Assembly: GCF_027571405.1 (NCBI RefSeq)
Contig: NZ_CP092968.1
Coordinates: forward strand, 1,116,001-1,180,000
DNA: 64,000 nt
Direction of reading: 5' to 3'
From: Methylocystis parvus OBBP
GTDB lineage: Bacteria; Pseudomonadota; Alphaproteobacteria; Rhizobiales; Beijerinckiaceae
The position numbers and the translations under genes were made by a program. This document shows positions 35,982-44,704 of this stretch, one piece after another; the stretch's first letter is position 1; each line of letters begins with the position of its first letter. The notes beneath the pieces are model-generated. The model had not been told where the DNA came from and did not search any database. It saw only the letters and a program-made list of their open reading frames with translations.

Positions 35982-38429
35982 CTAAAGCGCATTCTCGCGC
36001 ATGAAAGCGATGGCGGCCGGAGCGATTGTCTGGCGTAAAGTGAAAAAATCGCCCCAGCCGTCTTCGACCTTGGCTGCGTTGCGGATGTTGAAAGCGGCGG
36101 CGCGATCGACGTCGCCCAAAGTCTTCCATGACAAAGGCGTCGCCACCGTCGCGCCGGGCCGCGCGCGCAGCGACCAGGGGAGGATCGCGGTCGCCGTTCT
36201 CTTGTTGCGCAGCCAGTCGATGAAGATGCGGCCCACGCGGCGCCGCTTGCTCATATTGGCGACGAAGCGATTCGGCTCCTGCCGCGCAAGGCCGCGCGCG
36301 AAGCCGGCCGCGAAGACTTCGGTATCGGCATAGGTCAATGAACGATCGAGCGGCAGCACGATATGAACTCCCTTGCCGCCGGTGATCAGCGGCCAGGATT
36401 GCAGACCGATCGCCGAGAGATGGTCGCGAATTTCCCCCGCGGCCTTGCAAACCTCCCTGAAAGGAAGATCTTCGTCCGGATCGAGATCGAAGACCATCCG
36501 GTCCGGCCGCTCGAGATCGCTTGCGAGCGACATCCAGCCATGGATTTCGATCGCGCCGAATTGCGCCGCCGTGTGCAGGCCAATCGCGCCGTCGAGCGCC
36601 ATATAAAGTTCGTCGTGGTCCGGCGTCGTCAAAATGCCCTTGTTCATGCCCTTCAGCGGATGGCGTTGAAAGAAAAGCTCGCCGATATTCTCCGGCGCGC
36701 GCAAGAGGCTGACCGGCCGGTCCGCGAAATGGGGGATCATGCGCGGCGCGATTGCGTCGTAATATTGCGCAATATCGCCTTTGGTGACGTTGTCGGACGG
36801 AAAGACCACCCGGCTTGCATGGGTGATGCGCGACAGCTTGGGCGCTTCCGGCGCCGATGGTGCGGGTTTCGCCTTCATGTCCTCTCTCACGCCGAGAAAA
36901 CGCGCCTGCCGGAGCTGTCCGTCCATGGTCCAGCCGCCAAAGCGCACCTCCGCCGGAAAGGGCGCCTCTATCAGCACGGAGCCCTTCGGGATCTTGTCGG
37001 CGGCGAGCAGTTGGGGCGCGGCGCCCGCGCGCTTCTTCAGGAGGGGTTCGAGCGTTTCGCGGGCGCGCGCGTCATAGCCCGTTCCGATGCGCCCGACATA
37101 GCGCAAGCCTTCCAGCGTCTCTTTAGCGGCGATGAGCGAAGCAAAGGATTCGCTTTTTTCCGAAGGCCGGAAACCGACGATCAGCACATCCTCTCGAAAG
37201 TCGCCCTTGATCTTCAGCCAATCCGAAAAGCGCCCGCTACGATAGGGCCGGTCCGCGCGCTTCGCGATGATCCCCTCGGCGCCCGCCTGCGTCGCACGGC
37301 GAAAAACAGCCGCGCCCTCGCCTTCGATAAAATCGCCGTAAAGAAGGACGCCGCCGCTATTGGCGAGCAGCTTCTTCAGCAGCGCCTTGCGCCGGCGCAA
37401 GGGCTCGCGGCGCAAATCGGTTTCGTCGAGCACGAGAAGGTCGAAAGCGACGAACGCCACGGCTTCGCTGCGGCCCGCTTCCAGCGCTGAAACCAGCATT
37501 GCGAAATCCGACAAGCCCTTTTCATCGAAAACCACCGCTTCGCCGTCAATGAGCGCGTTTCGGCATGGCAGAGCGAAGGCGGCGCGCGCGAGGCCGGGGA
37601 AGCGGGCTGTCCAATCGAGGCCCGCGCGCGTGTAGACGACGGCGCCGTCCGCGCCGGTCGCAATCTGCAAACGGTAGCCGTCATATTTCAGCTCGAAGAG
37701 CCAATCGGCGCCAAAGGGCGCGGTCTCGGCCGTCTCGCAGAGCTGCGGCGCAACAAATTTCGGCGTCGGCGCGCTGGCGATGGACTTGTCGGACCAATAG
37801 GCCGCCCTGGCGCGCGCGGCGGGCGCCTTACGGCGCGTCGCCTTCGCGCCGCGTTCGATCTCTTCACGCGTGCGCCCGGTCGCGACGCTCGCATCGAAAC
37901 GTTTGACGAGATCAGCATCCGCATCGGCCCAGGCGTCGCGCTCCTTTATGAGCAGCCAGTTCTCATGCTTGTCCCGCGTCTTCATACGCACGAGGACGTA
38001 TCCGCCCTTCATGCGTTCGCCTTGCGCCAGAAACTTGATCTCCCCTTTCTCCAGCGCCCGCAGCGGATCGCCGTTTTGCGACGTGAAAGTCGCGTCCTCC
38101 CACAGCATAACGGTTCCGCCGCCATATTCGCCTTTGGGGATCAGCCCTTCGAAATCGCCGTAATCGAGAGGATGGTCTTCCGTGCGGACCGCAAGGCGGC
38201 GGTCGGCCGGATTTGACGAGGGCCCGCGCGTAACGGCCCAACTCTTGAGCACGCCGTCCATTTCGAGACGCAGGTCGAAATGTTCCCGCCGCGCGAAATG
38301 CCGTTGCACCACGAGGCGGTGCGCCGCCTTACGCGGAACGCCGCCTTGCGGTTCCGGCGTGACGGCGAAATCGCGTTTGGCGCGATAGACGGCGAGCGCG
38401 CCGTCGTCCTTCCTCGCGCGCGTCGGCAT
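35982..38429 (-). CDS. ligD: ATP-dependent DNA ligase D (PE-ligase-polymerase)
   Basis: LigD seals double-strand breaks in bacterial non-homologous end joining with Ku. The 815-residue protein has the domain order phosphoesterase (residues about 30-190; VVQRHFARREHFDLRLEMDGVLKSW), then ATP ligase (about 225-530; FELKYDGYRLQ with the nucleotidyl Lys). The polymerase/primase comes last (about 540-815; YYDAIAPRMIPHFADRPVSLLR and FDLDPDEDLPFREV with catalytic Asp residues). This is the proteobacterial order; mycobacterial LigD begins with the polymerase. It starts three bases after the ku stop, in one operon. Confidence 0.96.
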   Translation of the reverse strand: MPTRARKDDGALAVYRAKRDFAVTPEPQGGVPRKAAHRLVVQRHFARREHFDLRLEMDGVLKSWAVTRGPSSNPADRRLAVRTEDHPLDYGDFEGLIPKGEYGGGTVMLWEDATFTSQNGDPLRALEKGEIKFLAQGERMKGGYVLVRMKTRDKHENWLLIKERDAWADADADLVKRFDASVATGRTREEIERGAKATRRKAPAARARAAYWSDKSIASAPTPKFVAPQLCETAETAPFGADWLFELKYDGYRLQIATGADGAVVYTRAGLDWTARFPGLARAAFALPCRNALIDGEAVVFDEKGLSDFAMLVSALEAGRSEAVAFVAFDLLVLDETDLRREPLRRRKALLKKLLANSGGVLLYGDFIEGEGAAVFRRATQAGAEGIIAKRADRPYRSGRFSDWLKIKGDFREDVLIVGFRPSEKSESFASLIAAKETLEGLRYVGRIGTGYDARARETLEPLLKKRAGAAPQLLAADKIPKGSVLIEAPFPAEVRFGGWTMDGQLRQARFLGVREDMKAKPAPSAPEAPKLSRITHASRVVFPSDNVTKGDIAQYYDAIAPRMIPHFADRPVSLLRAPENIGELFFQRHPLKGMNKGILTTPDHDELYMALDGAIGLHTAAQFGAIEIHGWMSLASDLERPDRMVFDLDPDEDLPFREVCKAAGEIRDHLSAIGLQSWPLITGGKGVHIVLPLDRSLTYADTEVFAAGFARGLARQEPNRFVANMSKRRRVGRIFIDWLRNKRTATAILPWSLRARPGATVATPLSWKTLGDVDRAAAFNIRNAAKVEDGWGDFFTLRQTIAPAAIAFMRENAL

Positions 38430-38432
38430 GGA

Positions 38433-39332
38433 TCAAGCCCGGCGGCGCGTTGGCGCCTTGGACGTTTTGGAGGATTTTGCGGGAGCCGCTTTCTTGGCGG
38501 GCGCCCTGCCCTTTTTCGGGGGCTCCGGCGGCGCTTCGCCGCCGCTCGCCGCGACCGAGCGCTTCAACGCCTCCATGAAATCGAGAACCTTCGCGCCGGT
38601 TTGCGCCTGCTCCTCGACGGGAACCGTCTCGCCGCGACCGAGCTTCGTCTTTACGAGGTCGCGCAGCGCCTCTGCGTAATGGTTGTGGAACTTAGCGGCG
38701 TCGAAGGGCTCGCTGCGCCGTTCGATCAGATCCTCCGCCATCTGCACCATGTCCTCGCGCGGCTTGTCGCGGCCGATGGAGGAGAAAATTTCCTCGGCGT
38801 CCTTGAGTTCGCTCTCATAACGCAGCGTGTCGAGCACGAGCCCCTGCCCGTCGCCGGCCGGCAGCAGCGCCACGAGATTCTCGCGTCCGCGCAATGTGAG
38901 CTGGCCGATTCCAACCTTTCGCTTGGACCAGAGGGCGTCGCGCAAAACGCGATAGCCCTCCTCCGCCACTTCGCCGTCCGGCAGAACATAATAGGGCCGG
39001 TTGAAATAAAGCGGCTCGATTTCGTCCGCGTCGACGAATTGAGACAGCTCGATCGTATGACGCGAGGAAAGCTTCAGCGTATCGAGCTCCTCGTCCTCCA
39101 TGAACACGTAATTTCCCGGCTCCACCTCATAACCGAGCACAATATCCTCTTTCTTGACCTCGCCCTTGCCCGACGCGACCTTGAGATAGCGGATGCGCTG
39201 CTTCGACTTGCGGTCGACCTGATGAAACCGGATCTCCGATTCGGCCTTTTCAGCCGCGATGAGGCGGACGGGGATCGAAACCAGGGCCAGACGCAGATGG
39301 CCCTTCCAGAAAGTGCGCGCCGACTCGGCCAT
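38433..39332 (-). CDS. ku: Ku DNA-end-binding protein
   Basis: Ku binds broken DNA ends as a ring-shaped homodimer and recruits LigD. The 299-residue protein starts MAESARTFWKGHLRLALVSIPVRL, the typical bacterial Ku opening. FHQVDRKSKQRIRYLKV and the core VFMEDEELDTLKLSSRHTIELSQFVDADEI follow. A Lys/Ala/Pro-rich C-terminal tail of about 40 residues (PKKGRAPAKKAAPAKSSK) is the kind that tunes DNA threading and ligase binding. It is the first gene of the ku-ligD pair. Confidence 0.96.
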   Translation of the reverse strand: MAESARTFWKGHLRLALVSIPVRLIAAEKAESEIRFHQVDRKSKQRIRYLKVASGKGEVKKEDIVLGYEVEPGNYVFMEDEELDTLKLSSRHTIELSQFVDADEIEPLYFNRPYYVLPDGEVAEEGYRVLRDALWSKRKVGIGQLTLRGRENLVALLPAGDGQGLVLDTLRYESELKDAEEIFSSIGRDKPREDMVQMAEDLIERRSEPFDAAKFHNHYAEALRDLVKTKLGRGETVPVEEQAQTGAKVLDFMEALKRSVAASGGEAPPEPPKKGRAPAKKAAPAKSSKTSKAPTRRRA

Positions 39333-39420
39333 GATTTTGCTCCTGCACGCGCGATAGCATCCACTTTACATAAGGCGGCGGCGCGAAGCGGCCCGGGCGG
39401 CGGCGAAGCCGGAGATACGC

Positions 39421-39455
39421 AAAAAGAAACGCCCGCCTCGGGGGGAGGCGGGCGC
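39421..39455 (-). terminator. Rho-independent terminator after the bactofilin gene
   Basis: On the minus strand GCCCGCCTC, short G/C loop, GAGGCGGGC is followed by GTTTCTTTTT. The nine-base stem lies 30 bases after the bactofilin stop and separates it from ku. Confidence 0.8.
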
Positions 39456-39487
39456 TCGGAAATTCCGGATCGAAGGTTGACGGGCCC

Positions 39488-40054
39488 TCAGGCCGAAACG
39501 CGGCGGCTCGACAGCGGCGCGCGCAAAACGTTGCGGCGCTGAACGTCAGTCTCCGAGGCGACGTAAAGCTGGCCGCCCTTCGCCGCGCGGACGGCGTCGT
39601 TGAGGCGGTCCAGCGAATTGCCGGCCTTCGCGACAGGCGCGGGAGCCTCGCGCTCCTGGGGCGCCGCCTTGCCCGGCGCGGTCGGCTTGGCGACGGCGCG
39701 ATAATCGTCGGTGGCGGAAAGGTCGCCGGTGACGACCGCGCCCTTCTCAAGCTCGATTTCGCCATACATGACGCGGCCTTCGACGCGGCCCGTCGAGCGG
39801 ACGATGAGGAGCTGCTTGATCTCGATATGATCGGTGATCCAGCCGCTGATGTCCGCCTCGGTCGCCGCGATATTGCCCCGGATGACGCCGGTCTGGCCGA
39901 CGCAGACCACGCGCGCCGTGACATCGCCCTCGACCGTGCCGTCAACAACAATAAGGTCAGGAACGGAAACCTCGCCCTTCAGCGTCACGCCCGCGCCAAT
40001 ATAAACGACATTCTCCTGGTCGGGCCTGAAGCCCGAGGTTGTATTAATAGCCAT
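39488..40054 (-). CDS. Bactofilin-family cytoskeletal protein
   Basis: A 188-residue protein. A short N-terminal tail is followed by the right-handed beta-helix core of bactofilins: VVYIGAGVTLKGEVSVPDLIVVDGTVEGDVTARVVCVGQTGVIRGNI, and later GRVEGRVMYGEIELEKGAVVTGDL. A disordered Ala/Pro-rich C-terminus ends it. Bactofilins polymerise into filaments that position cell-wall enzymes. The ATG complement of 40052-40054 starts MAINTTSGFRPDQ; the in-frame extension to 40138 is Cys-rich and not family-like. Confidence 0.9.
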   Translation of the reverse strand: MAINTTSGFRPDQENVVYIGAGVTLKGEVSVPDLIVVDGTVEGDVTARVVCVGQTGVIRGNIAATEADISGWITDHIEIKQLLIVRSTGRVEGRVMYGEIELEKGAVVTGDLSATDDYRAVAKPTAPGKAAPQEREAPAPVAKAGNSLDRLNDAVRAAKGGQLYVASETDVQRRNVLRAPLSSRRVSA

Positions 40055-40378
40055 ATCCGCACCTACTCCATTTTTATAACAATTATCCATGCAGCTTACG
40101 TTAACAATTTCCATACCGCAATAAAAAATGGTTATCAACAGAGCTTCAAACTTTACCTTTATTGCAACGGGTTACGCTGACTCCCCTATCGGGAGCGCGC
40201 GACGACGACGCCTCCATGACGATCTCTTGCGGGAATTCCGTCAGTTCGGGCCAATCAACCGGCGGCTGTATCGTTAATGGGGCGAACCGAAAAACTCTTC
40301 CGACGTCCGCTTCGCGGCGGCAATACTTATATCTCGGTTTTTTCTTCTTTTGCGCGAAGTTTACAATTCTGCTAGCGC
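40055..40378. other. Intergenic region before bactofilin, AT-rich
   Basis: 324 bases between xerD (3' end) and the bactofilin start. The bactofilin-proximal part is AT-rich (for example AATTGTTAACG on the minus strand) and should hold its promoter. No additional gene is evident; plus-strand ORFs here are shadows of xerD. Confidence 0.4.
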
Positions 40379-41320
40379 CTAGCGGGCATCTGATAAGGGA
40401 TGCAGGTCCCGCACCATCGCGCGCATCCGCTCGTCCAGAACGTGGGTATAAATCTGGGTCGTAGAAATGTCCGCGTGACCGAGCAACTCCTGCACGACGC
40501 GCAGATCCGCGCCATTCTGCAAGAGATGGCTGGCGAAAGCGTGGCGCAGCGCATGCGGATGGACCTGCGCGGCGGAAAGCCCGGCCGCGACCGCCAGATT
40601 TTTCAACTCGCGCGCGAAAGCCTGCCGGGTCAGATGGCCGCTGTCGCTGTCGGCGGGAAAAAGGAACGGCCCTTCTGCAAGGGCCGGCGATTCGGCCTCG
40701 AGCAATTTGCGATAATCGCGCAGAGCGCGCTTGGCTCCCTCGGTCAGCGGCGTGAGGCGCTCGCGTCCGCCCTTGCCCTTCACCATAATGAAGGGGTCGC
40801 GCGCCCGTGCGGCGCTTTTCGGCAGAGAAACGAGCTCGGAGACGCGCAGGCCGGTCGCGTAGAGCGTCTCCAGCAACGCAAAGAGCCGCGCCGCCTTCAG
40901 CCGCTCGCGCAAGGGGCGCTTTTCATCGTCTAGTCCCTCGCGCGCCGTCGCCAGCAAGCAATCGACCTCGTCGACCGACATGACGCCCGGCGCGCTCCTG
41001 ACCATTCGCGGACCTTCGAGCGCGGCGGCGGGATCGTCGCCGCGATGGCGGTCGACATAGAGGAATTTGTGAAACTGCCGGAGCGCGGAGACGCGCCGCG
41101 CCACGGTCGCGGCGGACATGCCCCGCAGATCGAGGTCGGCGAGATAAGCGCGCATGCCTTCGGTTGTGACGTCGCCCGTATCGCAGCCGGCGCTTTTCAG
41201 AAAGGCGACATAGTCCGAAAGATCGCGCCGATAGGCGTCCTGCGTGTTGAGCGCCGCGCCGCGCTCGGCTGCGAGCATGTCGAGAAAAGCGTCGAGCTGA
41301 CGTTGGGCGCGCGCGCTCAT
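40379..41320 (-). CDS. xerD: Site-specific tyrosine recombinase XerD
   Basis: XerD works with XerC at dif to resolve chromosome dimers. The 313-residue protein has an N-terminal SAM-like domain (LDAFLDMLAAERGAALNTQDAYRRDLSDYVAFL). The catalytic domain contains TGLRVSELVSL (Arg), MVKGKGGRERLTPL (Lys), HPHALRHAFASHLLQNGADLRVVQELLGHADISTTQIYTHV (HxLRH, GHxxxxTTxxYTH with the nucleophilic Tyr). The length and chromosomal housekeeping context argue against an element integrase. It lies ten bases after a small conserved membrane gene. Confidence 0.94.
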   Translation of the reverse strand: MSARAQRQLDAFLDMLAAERGAALNTQDAYRRDLSDYVAFLKSAGCDTGDVTTEGMRAYLADLDLRGMSAATVARRVSALRQFHKFLYVDRHRGDDPAAALEGPRMVRSAPGVMSVDEVDCLLATAREGLDDEKRPLRERLKAARLFALLETLYATGLRVSELVSLPKSAARARDPFIMVKGKGGRERLTPLTEGAKRALRDYRKLLEAESPALAEGPFLFPADSDSGHLTRQAFARELKNLAVAAGLSAAQVHPHALRHAFASHLLQNGADLRVVQELLGHADISTTQIYTHVLDERMRAMVRDLHPLSDAR

Positions 41321-41330
41321 CGGACGCGGC

Positions 41331-41474
41331 TCACTTGTTCAGACGCTGCGCCGGGATCGTGTAGCTCATCTCGCGCGGCTGCGGCGTCACAAAGGAGACG
41401 ACGGCGATCATCGCGCCGTAAACAAGCGCGACGATCGTCGCGACAATGGCAAGAAAGCGGATAAGACTCGGCAA
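41331..41474 (-). CDS. Small conserved single-pass membrane protein upstream of xerD
   Basis: A 47-residue protein with TTG start (complement of 41472-41474): PSLIRFLAIVATIVALVYGAMIAV membrane helix, then SFVTPQPREMSYTIPAQRLNK. The 'F/L-V-x-P-x-PREM-x-x-x-IP' tail is shared by short proteins found next to xerD/aroK in many Hyphomicrobiales, sometimes misannotated as histidine kinase. GAAGAG lies about nine bases upstream. The stop is ten bases before xerD, so an operon is likely. Confidence 0.65.
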   Translation of the reverse strand: MPSLIRFLAIVATIVALVYGAMIAVVSFVTPQPREMSYTIPAQRLNK

Positions 41475-41564
41475 GGAATCAACTCTTCGTCAAAGGCCGC
41501 TTTTCCAGCTATCGCCCGAAGCGCCGGCTTTTGCAACCGGCGCAATGGGCGTACGATTGACCGA

Positions 41565-42278
41565 TCAGCGAACCACGACGCGCGTTCCGACCGGCACGCG
41601 ATTGTAAAGGTCCACGACGTCGTCATTCATCATTCGGATGCAGCCGGACGAGACGTTCTGGCCGATGGTGTGCGGTTCGTTGGTGCCGTGGATGCGATAG
41701 AGGGACCCGCCAAGATACATGGCGCGCGCGCCGAGCGGATTGGCCGGGCCGCCATCCATATGGCGCGGCAGATCGGGCCGGCGCGCGAGCATCTCCGCGG
41801 GCGGCGTCCAATCCGGCCACTCGGCCTTTCGGCTGATCGTCTTCACGCCCGACCATTCGAAACCCGGGCGTCCGACGCCGATGCCGTAGCGCGTGGCCTT
41901 GCCGCGACCATGCACGAGGTAGAGAAATTTGTTCGGCGTATCGACGACGATCGTGCCGGGCCCTTCCCCGCCGCTGTAATCGACCTCCGAGCGCATATAC
42001 ATGGGATCGACCGCGCGCTGAACCTCGGCCGGCTGCGGGGCGTAGGCGGCGTAATGCGCGCCCGCATGCGGATGCGCCGGCGGCGCGGCGTAGCGCACCG
42101 GTCCCGGCTCGCCCACCAACGCCTCGATGAGCCCGCCGCCGAGCGCGCTCTGCTGATAATAGCCGCCGCCATAGCCCGGCGCGGCGGAAATCGCGGGACT
42201 GGCCTGCGCCGCGCCAGAGAGAAACGCCGCAAAAGCGGCCGTAGCCGGGAGGCGGAAAAACACGGACGGTTTAGACAT
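41565..42278 (-). CDS. L,D-transpeptidase (YkuD domain)
   Basis: A 237-residue exported enzyme that forms 3-3 peptidoglycan cross-links or attaches proteins to the wall. The signal peptide is MSKPSVFFRLPATAAFAAFLSGAAQA. A Gly/Tyr/Pro-rich linker precedes the YkuD domain (about 110-237): GTIVVDTPNKFLYLVHGRGKATRYGIGVG, and the catalytic RIHGTNEPHTIGQNVSSGCIRMMNDDV with its Cys and His. It is common in several copies in alphaproteobacteria. Confidence 0.92.
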   Translation of the reverse strand: MSKPSVFFRLPATAAFAAFLSGAAQASPAISAAPGYGGGYYQQSALGGGLIEALVGEPGPVRYAAPPAHPHAGAHYAAYAPQPAEVQRAVDPMYMRSEVDYSGGEGPGTIVVDTPNKFLYLVHGRGKATRYGIGVGRPGFEWSGVKTISRKAEWPDWTPPAEMLARRPDLPRHMDGGPANPLGARAMYLGGSLYRIHGTNEPHTIGQNVSSGCIRMMNDDVVDLYNRVPVGTRVVVR

Positions 42279-42577
42279 GACGGGAACCGCTATTGCGCGC
42301 GCCGTTTGCTTGGGGTCGACGCGATTGACGATGGTTACTATTATATACGGCTAATTTTTACGGTAAATCGTAAGCATTTGTCGTGGTTATCAATTAGGAA
42401 AGACAAGAAATACTTGGTTAGGCGCGGGTGAATATTAATGATGAAAAATCGGTTGACGATGTCCCGCGACGCCGCCGCGGGCGAGACGTGCGCATGCGCA
42501 TGGAAAGCGTATCGTCGCAGATGCAATGTTCGATTCAGGAACGAATAAGTCGGTCTTGCAACCGCGCGGGAGTTCAC

Positions 42578-43681
42578 ATGTTCCGTCATGCAATCGCGTT
42601 ATTGGCGGCTTTTACGCCTTGCTTCACGCTTTCGCTCGCGGCGGATGCGAATGAGGCGGCGCCGGCCGCGAAAGTCTATGACGGCTCGGTGGGCTCCTCG
42701 CCGATCGTGATGTCATTGGAGCGCACGGACGACTCGCTGAACGGCAATTATTTCTATCGCTCCAAGCGCTTCGACATCTATCTCGTCGGAGACGCGAAAA
42801 AGGGCGCGCTGCTGCTCAACTCGCCGATTACGGACGACAAAATCTCGCTGAAGCCAGATGGTTCGGGATATGCGGGCAGTCTGACCACCGCGAAGGGCAA
42901 GACGTTTCCAGTTCGGTTGCGTCCCGTCGGACCGGACGCGGCGCGCGCGGCGCCTGTCGAAGCGCCCGACGATCTCGATCTCTACGAACGCGTCAGGCTG
43001 GCGGGTCTGACGTTGAAGCCGGAAAAGACGGAGACTTACGCCGGAAAAACCATCCGCTGGCACGTCGAGTCCATGAGCGGCAATCGCATGTTTCGCGTCG
43101 AGAGCGGCTACGCGGCCCCGGTCATGGAGACGATCAACAAGTCGCTCTCGAAGATTCAATGGGCGAACGTCTCAAATTATTTCGGTTGCGCCGGCGCAGA
43201 AGGCGGCTCGGGCGTCGACGCGTCGGATGTGGAGAATCCCTTCCTTTCCGACGCCTATGTCAGCTTCGGCATCAACGAATCCTGGTCCTGCGCCGGCGCG
43301 GCGCATCCCGATTTCGGCATGGAAGCGCACACTTTCGATGCGCGATCCGGCAAGGAGCTGACGCTCGACGACTTCCTGAAATTCGGTAAGGGGCCCGTCC
43401 CGTCCGAAGACTCCCCCGGCCGAAGCGACTATCTCTCCAAGACATTCGCGCCGGGGCTCGTCGCATTGCTCAAGCGCTTTCATCCAAAAGAGATGACGCC
43501 GAAAAAAGACGAATGCGACTATTCGGATCCGGAGGTCTGGAACTACCCGGCCTGGCGCCTCACCGAGAAGGGCCTCTATGTCGGCGCGTCATTCCCGCGC
43601 GCCGCCCGAGTCTGCGACAATCCTAAATGGTCGACGATCCCTTATTCGGCGCTGAGCGAAGCAAAGCCGCAGCTCAAATAG
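42578..43681 (+). CDS. Secreted protein with DUF3298/RsiV-like C-terminal region
   Basis: A 367-residue protein. The signal peptide is MFRHAIALLAAFTPCFTLSLAADA. The N-terminal half includes YDGSVGSSPIVMSLERTDDSLNGNYFYRSKRFDIYLVG, a beta-rich module. The C-terminal half (GKELTLDDFLKFGKG, WNYPAWRLTEKGLYVGASFP, IPYSALSEAKPQLK) resembles DUF3298-type domains of secreted proteins. Four cysteines suggest disulfides. I start at ATG 42578, where the signal peptide begins, not the far upstream ATG. The function is unknown. Confidence 0.68.
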   Translation: MFRHAIALLAAFTPCFTLSLAADANEAAPAAKVYDGSVGSSPIVMSLERTDDSLNGNYFYRSKRFDIYLVGDAKKGALLLNSPITDDKISLKPDGSGYAGSLTTAKGKTFPVRLRPVGPDAARAAPVEAPDDLDLYERVRLAGLTLKPEKTETYAGKTIRWHVESMSGNRMFRVESGYAAPVMETINKSLSKIQWANVSNYFGCAGAEGGSGVDASDVENPFLSDAYVSFGINESWSCAGAAHPDFGMEAHTFDARSGKELTLDDFLKFGKGPVPSEDSPGRSDYLSKTFAPGLVALLKRFHPKEMTPKKDECDYSDPEVWNYPAWRLTEKGLYVGASFPRAARVCDNPKWSTIPYSALSEAKPQLK

Positions 43682-43693
43682 CTGCTTATTCCG

Positions 43694-43718
43694 CCGTCGC
43701 CGCCAAACGCGGCGACGG
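43694..43718. terminator. Perfect 10-bp stem between convergent genes
   Basis: CCGTCGCCGC-CAAAC-GCGGCGACGG between the secreted protein gene and the convergent small secreted protein gene; likely a bidirectional terminator, with only a weak T-tract. Confidence 0.55.
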
Positions 43719-43732
43719 TCTATGAGGGACGC

Positions 43733-43966
43733 TCAATATTCTCCGCTGCCGACGAGCGGATGAATGCCGCTGCTGGCGCTGCTGCTTCCCTTGCTTTCCT
43801 TGCTTTTCTTCGCCTGCTGCTGCTTTGGCGCGCCGCCGCGCTTGGCGACCTGCTGGAAAAGATCCGTCTTCGACAGAAAAAGCGCGCCGGGCGCCGCGCT
43901 CGGCAGCGCCGAGGCGGCAGGCGCGCCAATGGCGCAGAAAAGCATCGCGGCGAGCAAATAACGCAT
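43733..43966 (-). CDS. Small exported protein of unknown function
   Basis: A 77-residue protein. The signal peptide is MRYLLAAMLFCAIGAPAASA. A charged, Ser/Lys/Gln-rich mature part follows (FLSKTDLFQQVAKRGGAPKQQQAKKSKESKGSSSASSGIHPLVGSGEY). Low-complexity composition and short length preclude family assignment. Start chosen at the signal peptide. Confidence 0.5.
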   Translation of the reverse strand: MRYLLAAMLFCAIGAPAASALPSAAPGALFLSKTDLFQQVAKRGGAPKQQQAKKSKESKGSSSASSGIHPLVGSGEY

Positions 43967-44070
43967 CTCTTCACTCCCTTGGGGCCGAGACGCCTCGGCT
44001 CGTTCAAACATGGGAGAGGCTAGCACAATCCGCCGCCATTGCGAGTCCGCGCCCGCAAGCCGCCGCAGCG

Positions 44071-44700
44071 CTAGAAATGCGATTCCGCTTCCTCTTCTTC
44101 CGCGGGAATCTCGTGCTTCATGATGAGCGGCGCCTGGGCGATGGCGAAGAGGATCGTGAGCGGCAGAATGCCGAAGACCTTGAAATTCACCCAGGCGTCG
44201 GTCGTGAGAACGCGGCGCATGACTTCGTTCAAACCAGCCAGAAAAAAGAAGAACAGCCCCCAGCGCCAGGTGAGCTTGCGCCAGCCGGCGTCGTCTATGT
44301 GAATGGCCATGTCGAAGACGATCGGCAGCAGCAGCTTGCCGAAATAGAGCGCGCCGATCAGCGCCGCGCCGAACATGGAATAAAGGATCGTGACCTTCAG
44401 CTTGATGAAGGTTTCGTTCTGAAGAAAAATCGTCAGGCCGCCAAAGACCAGCACCAGAACCGCGGTGACGATCGGCATGGCCGGCAGATGTTTGGTGATG
44501 GCCCAGGATACGCCAAGGGTCAGGAGCACGCCCGCCATCAGCACGCCGGTGGCGTAGAAAATCCCGAACTTGCCGTTCACGACGAAGAAGACAATGAGCG
44601 GCCCGAGCTCGAGCGCAATTTTCAGCCAGGGGTCCAGTTTCTTCTTTTTCGCCGCCGGCGGCTCCAAGGGCTTCGTCCGGGTCGTCGGTTCCTGCGTCAT
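44071..44700 (-). CDS. yciB: Septation protein A family (YciB/IspZ)
   Basis: YciB is an inner-membrane protein with five to six helices involved in cell-envelope synthesis and septation. The 209-residue protein has a basic N-terminal tail, then LKIALELGPLIVFFVVNGKFGIFYATG, AMPIVTAVLVLVFGGLTIFLQNETFIKLKVTILYSMFGAALIGALYFGK, and GWRKLTWRWGLFFFFLAGLNEVMRR, all conserved blocks. It starts four bases after the ftsY stop, in one operon. Confidence 0.93.
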   Translation of the reverse strand: MTQEPTTRTKPLEPPAAKKKKLDPWLKIALELGPLIVFFVVNGKFGIFYATGVLMAGVLLTLGVSWAITKHLPAMPIVTAVLVLVFGGLTIFLQNETFIKLKVTILYSMFGAALIGALYFGKLLLPIVFDMAIHIDDAGWRKLTWRWGLFFFFLAGLNEVMRRVLTTDAWVNFKVFGILPLTILFAIAQAPLIMKHEIPAEEEEAESHF

Positions 44701-44704
44701 TTCT

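Noticed and set aside
40379..41320. XerD considered as an element integrase
   Set aside because: Full XerD features, a housekeeping neighbourhood and no mobile genes nearby.
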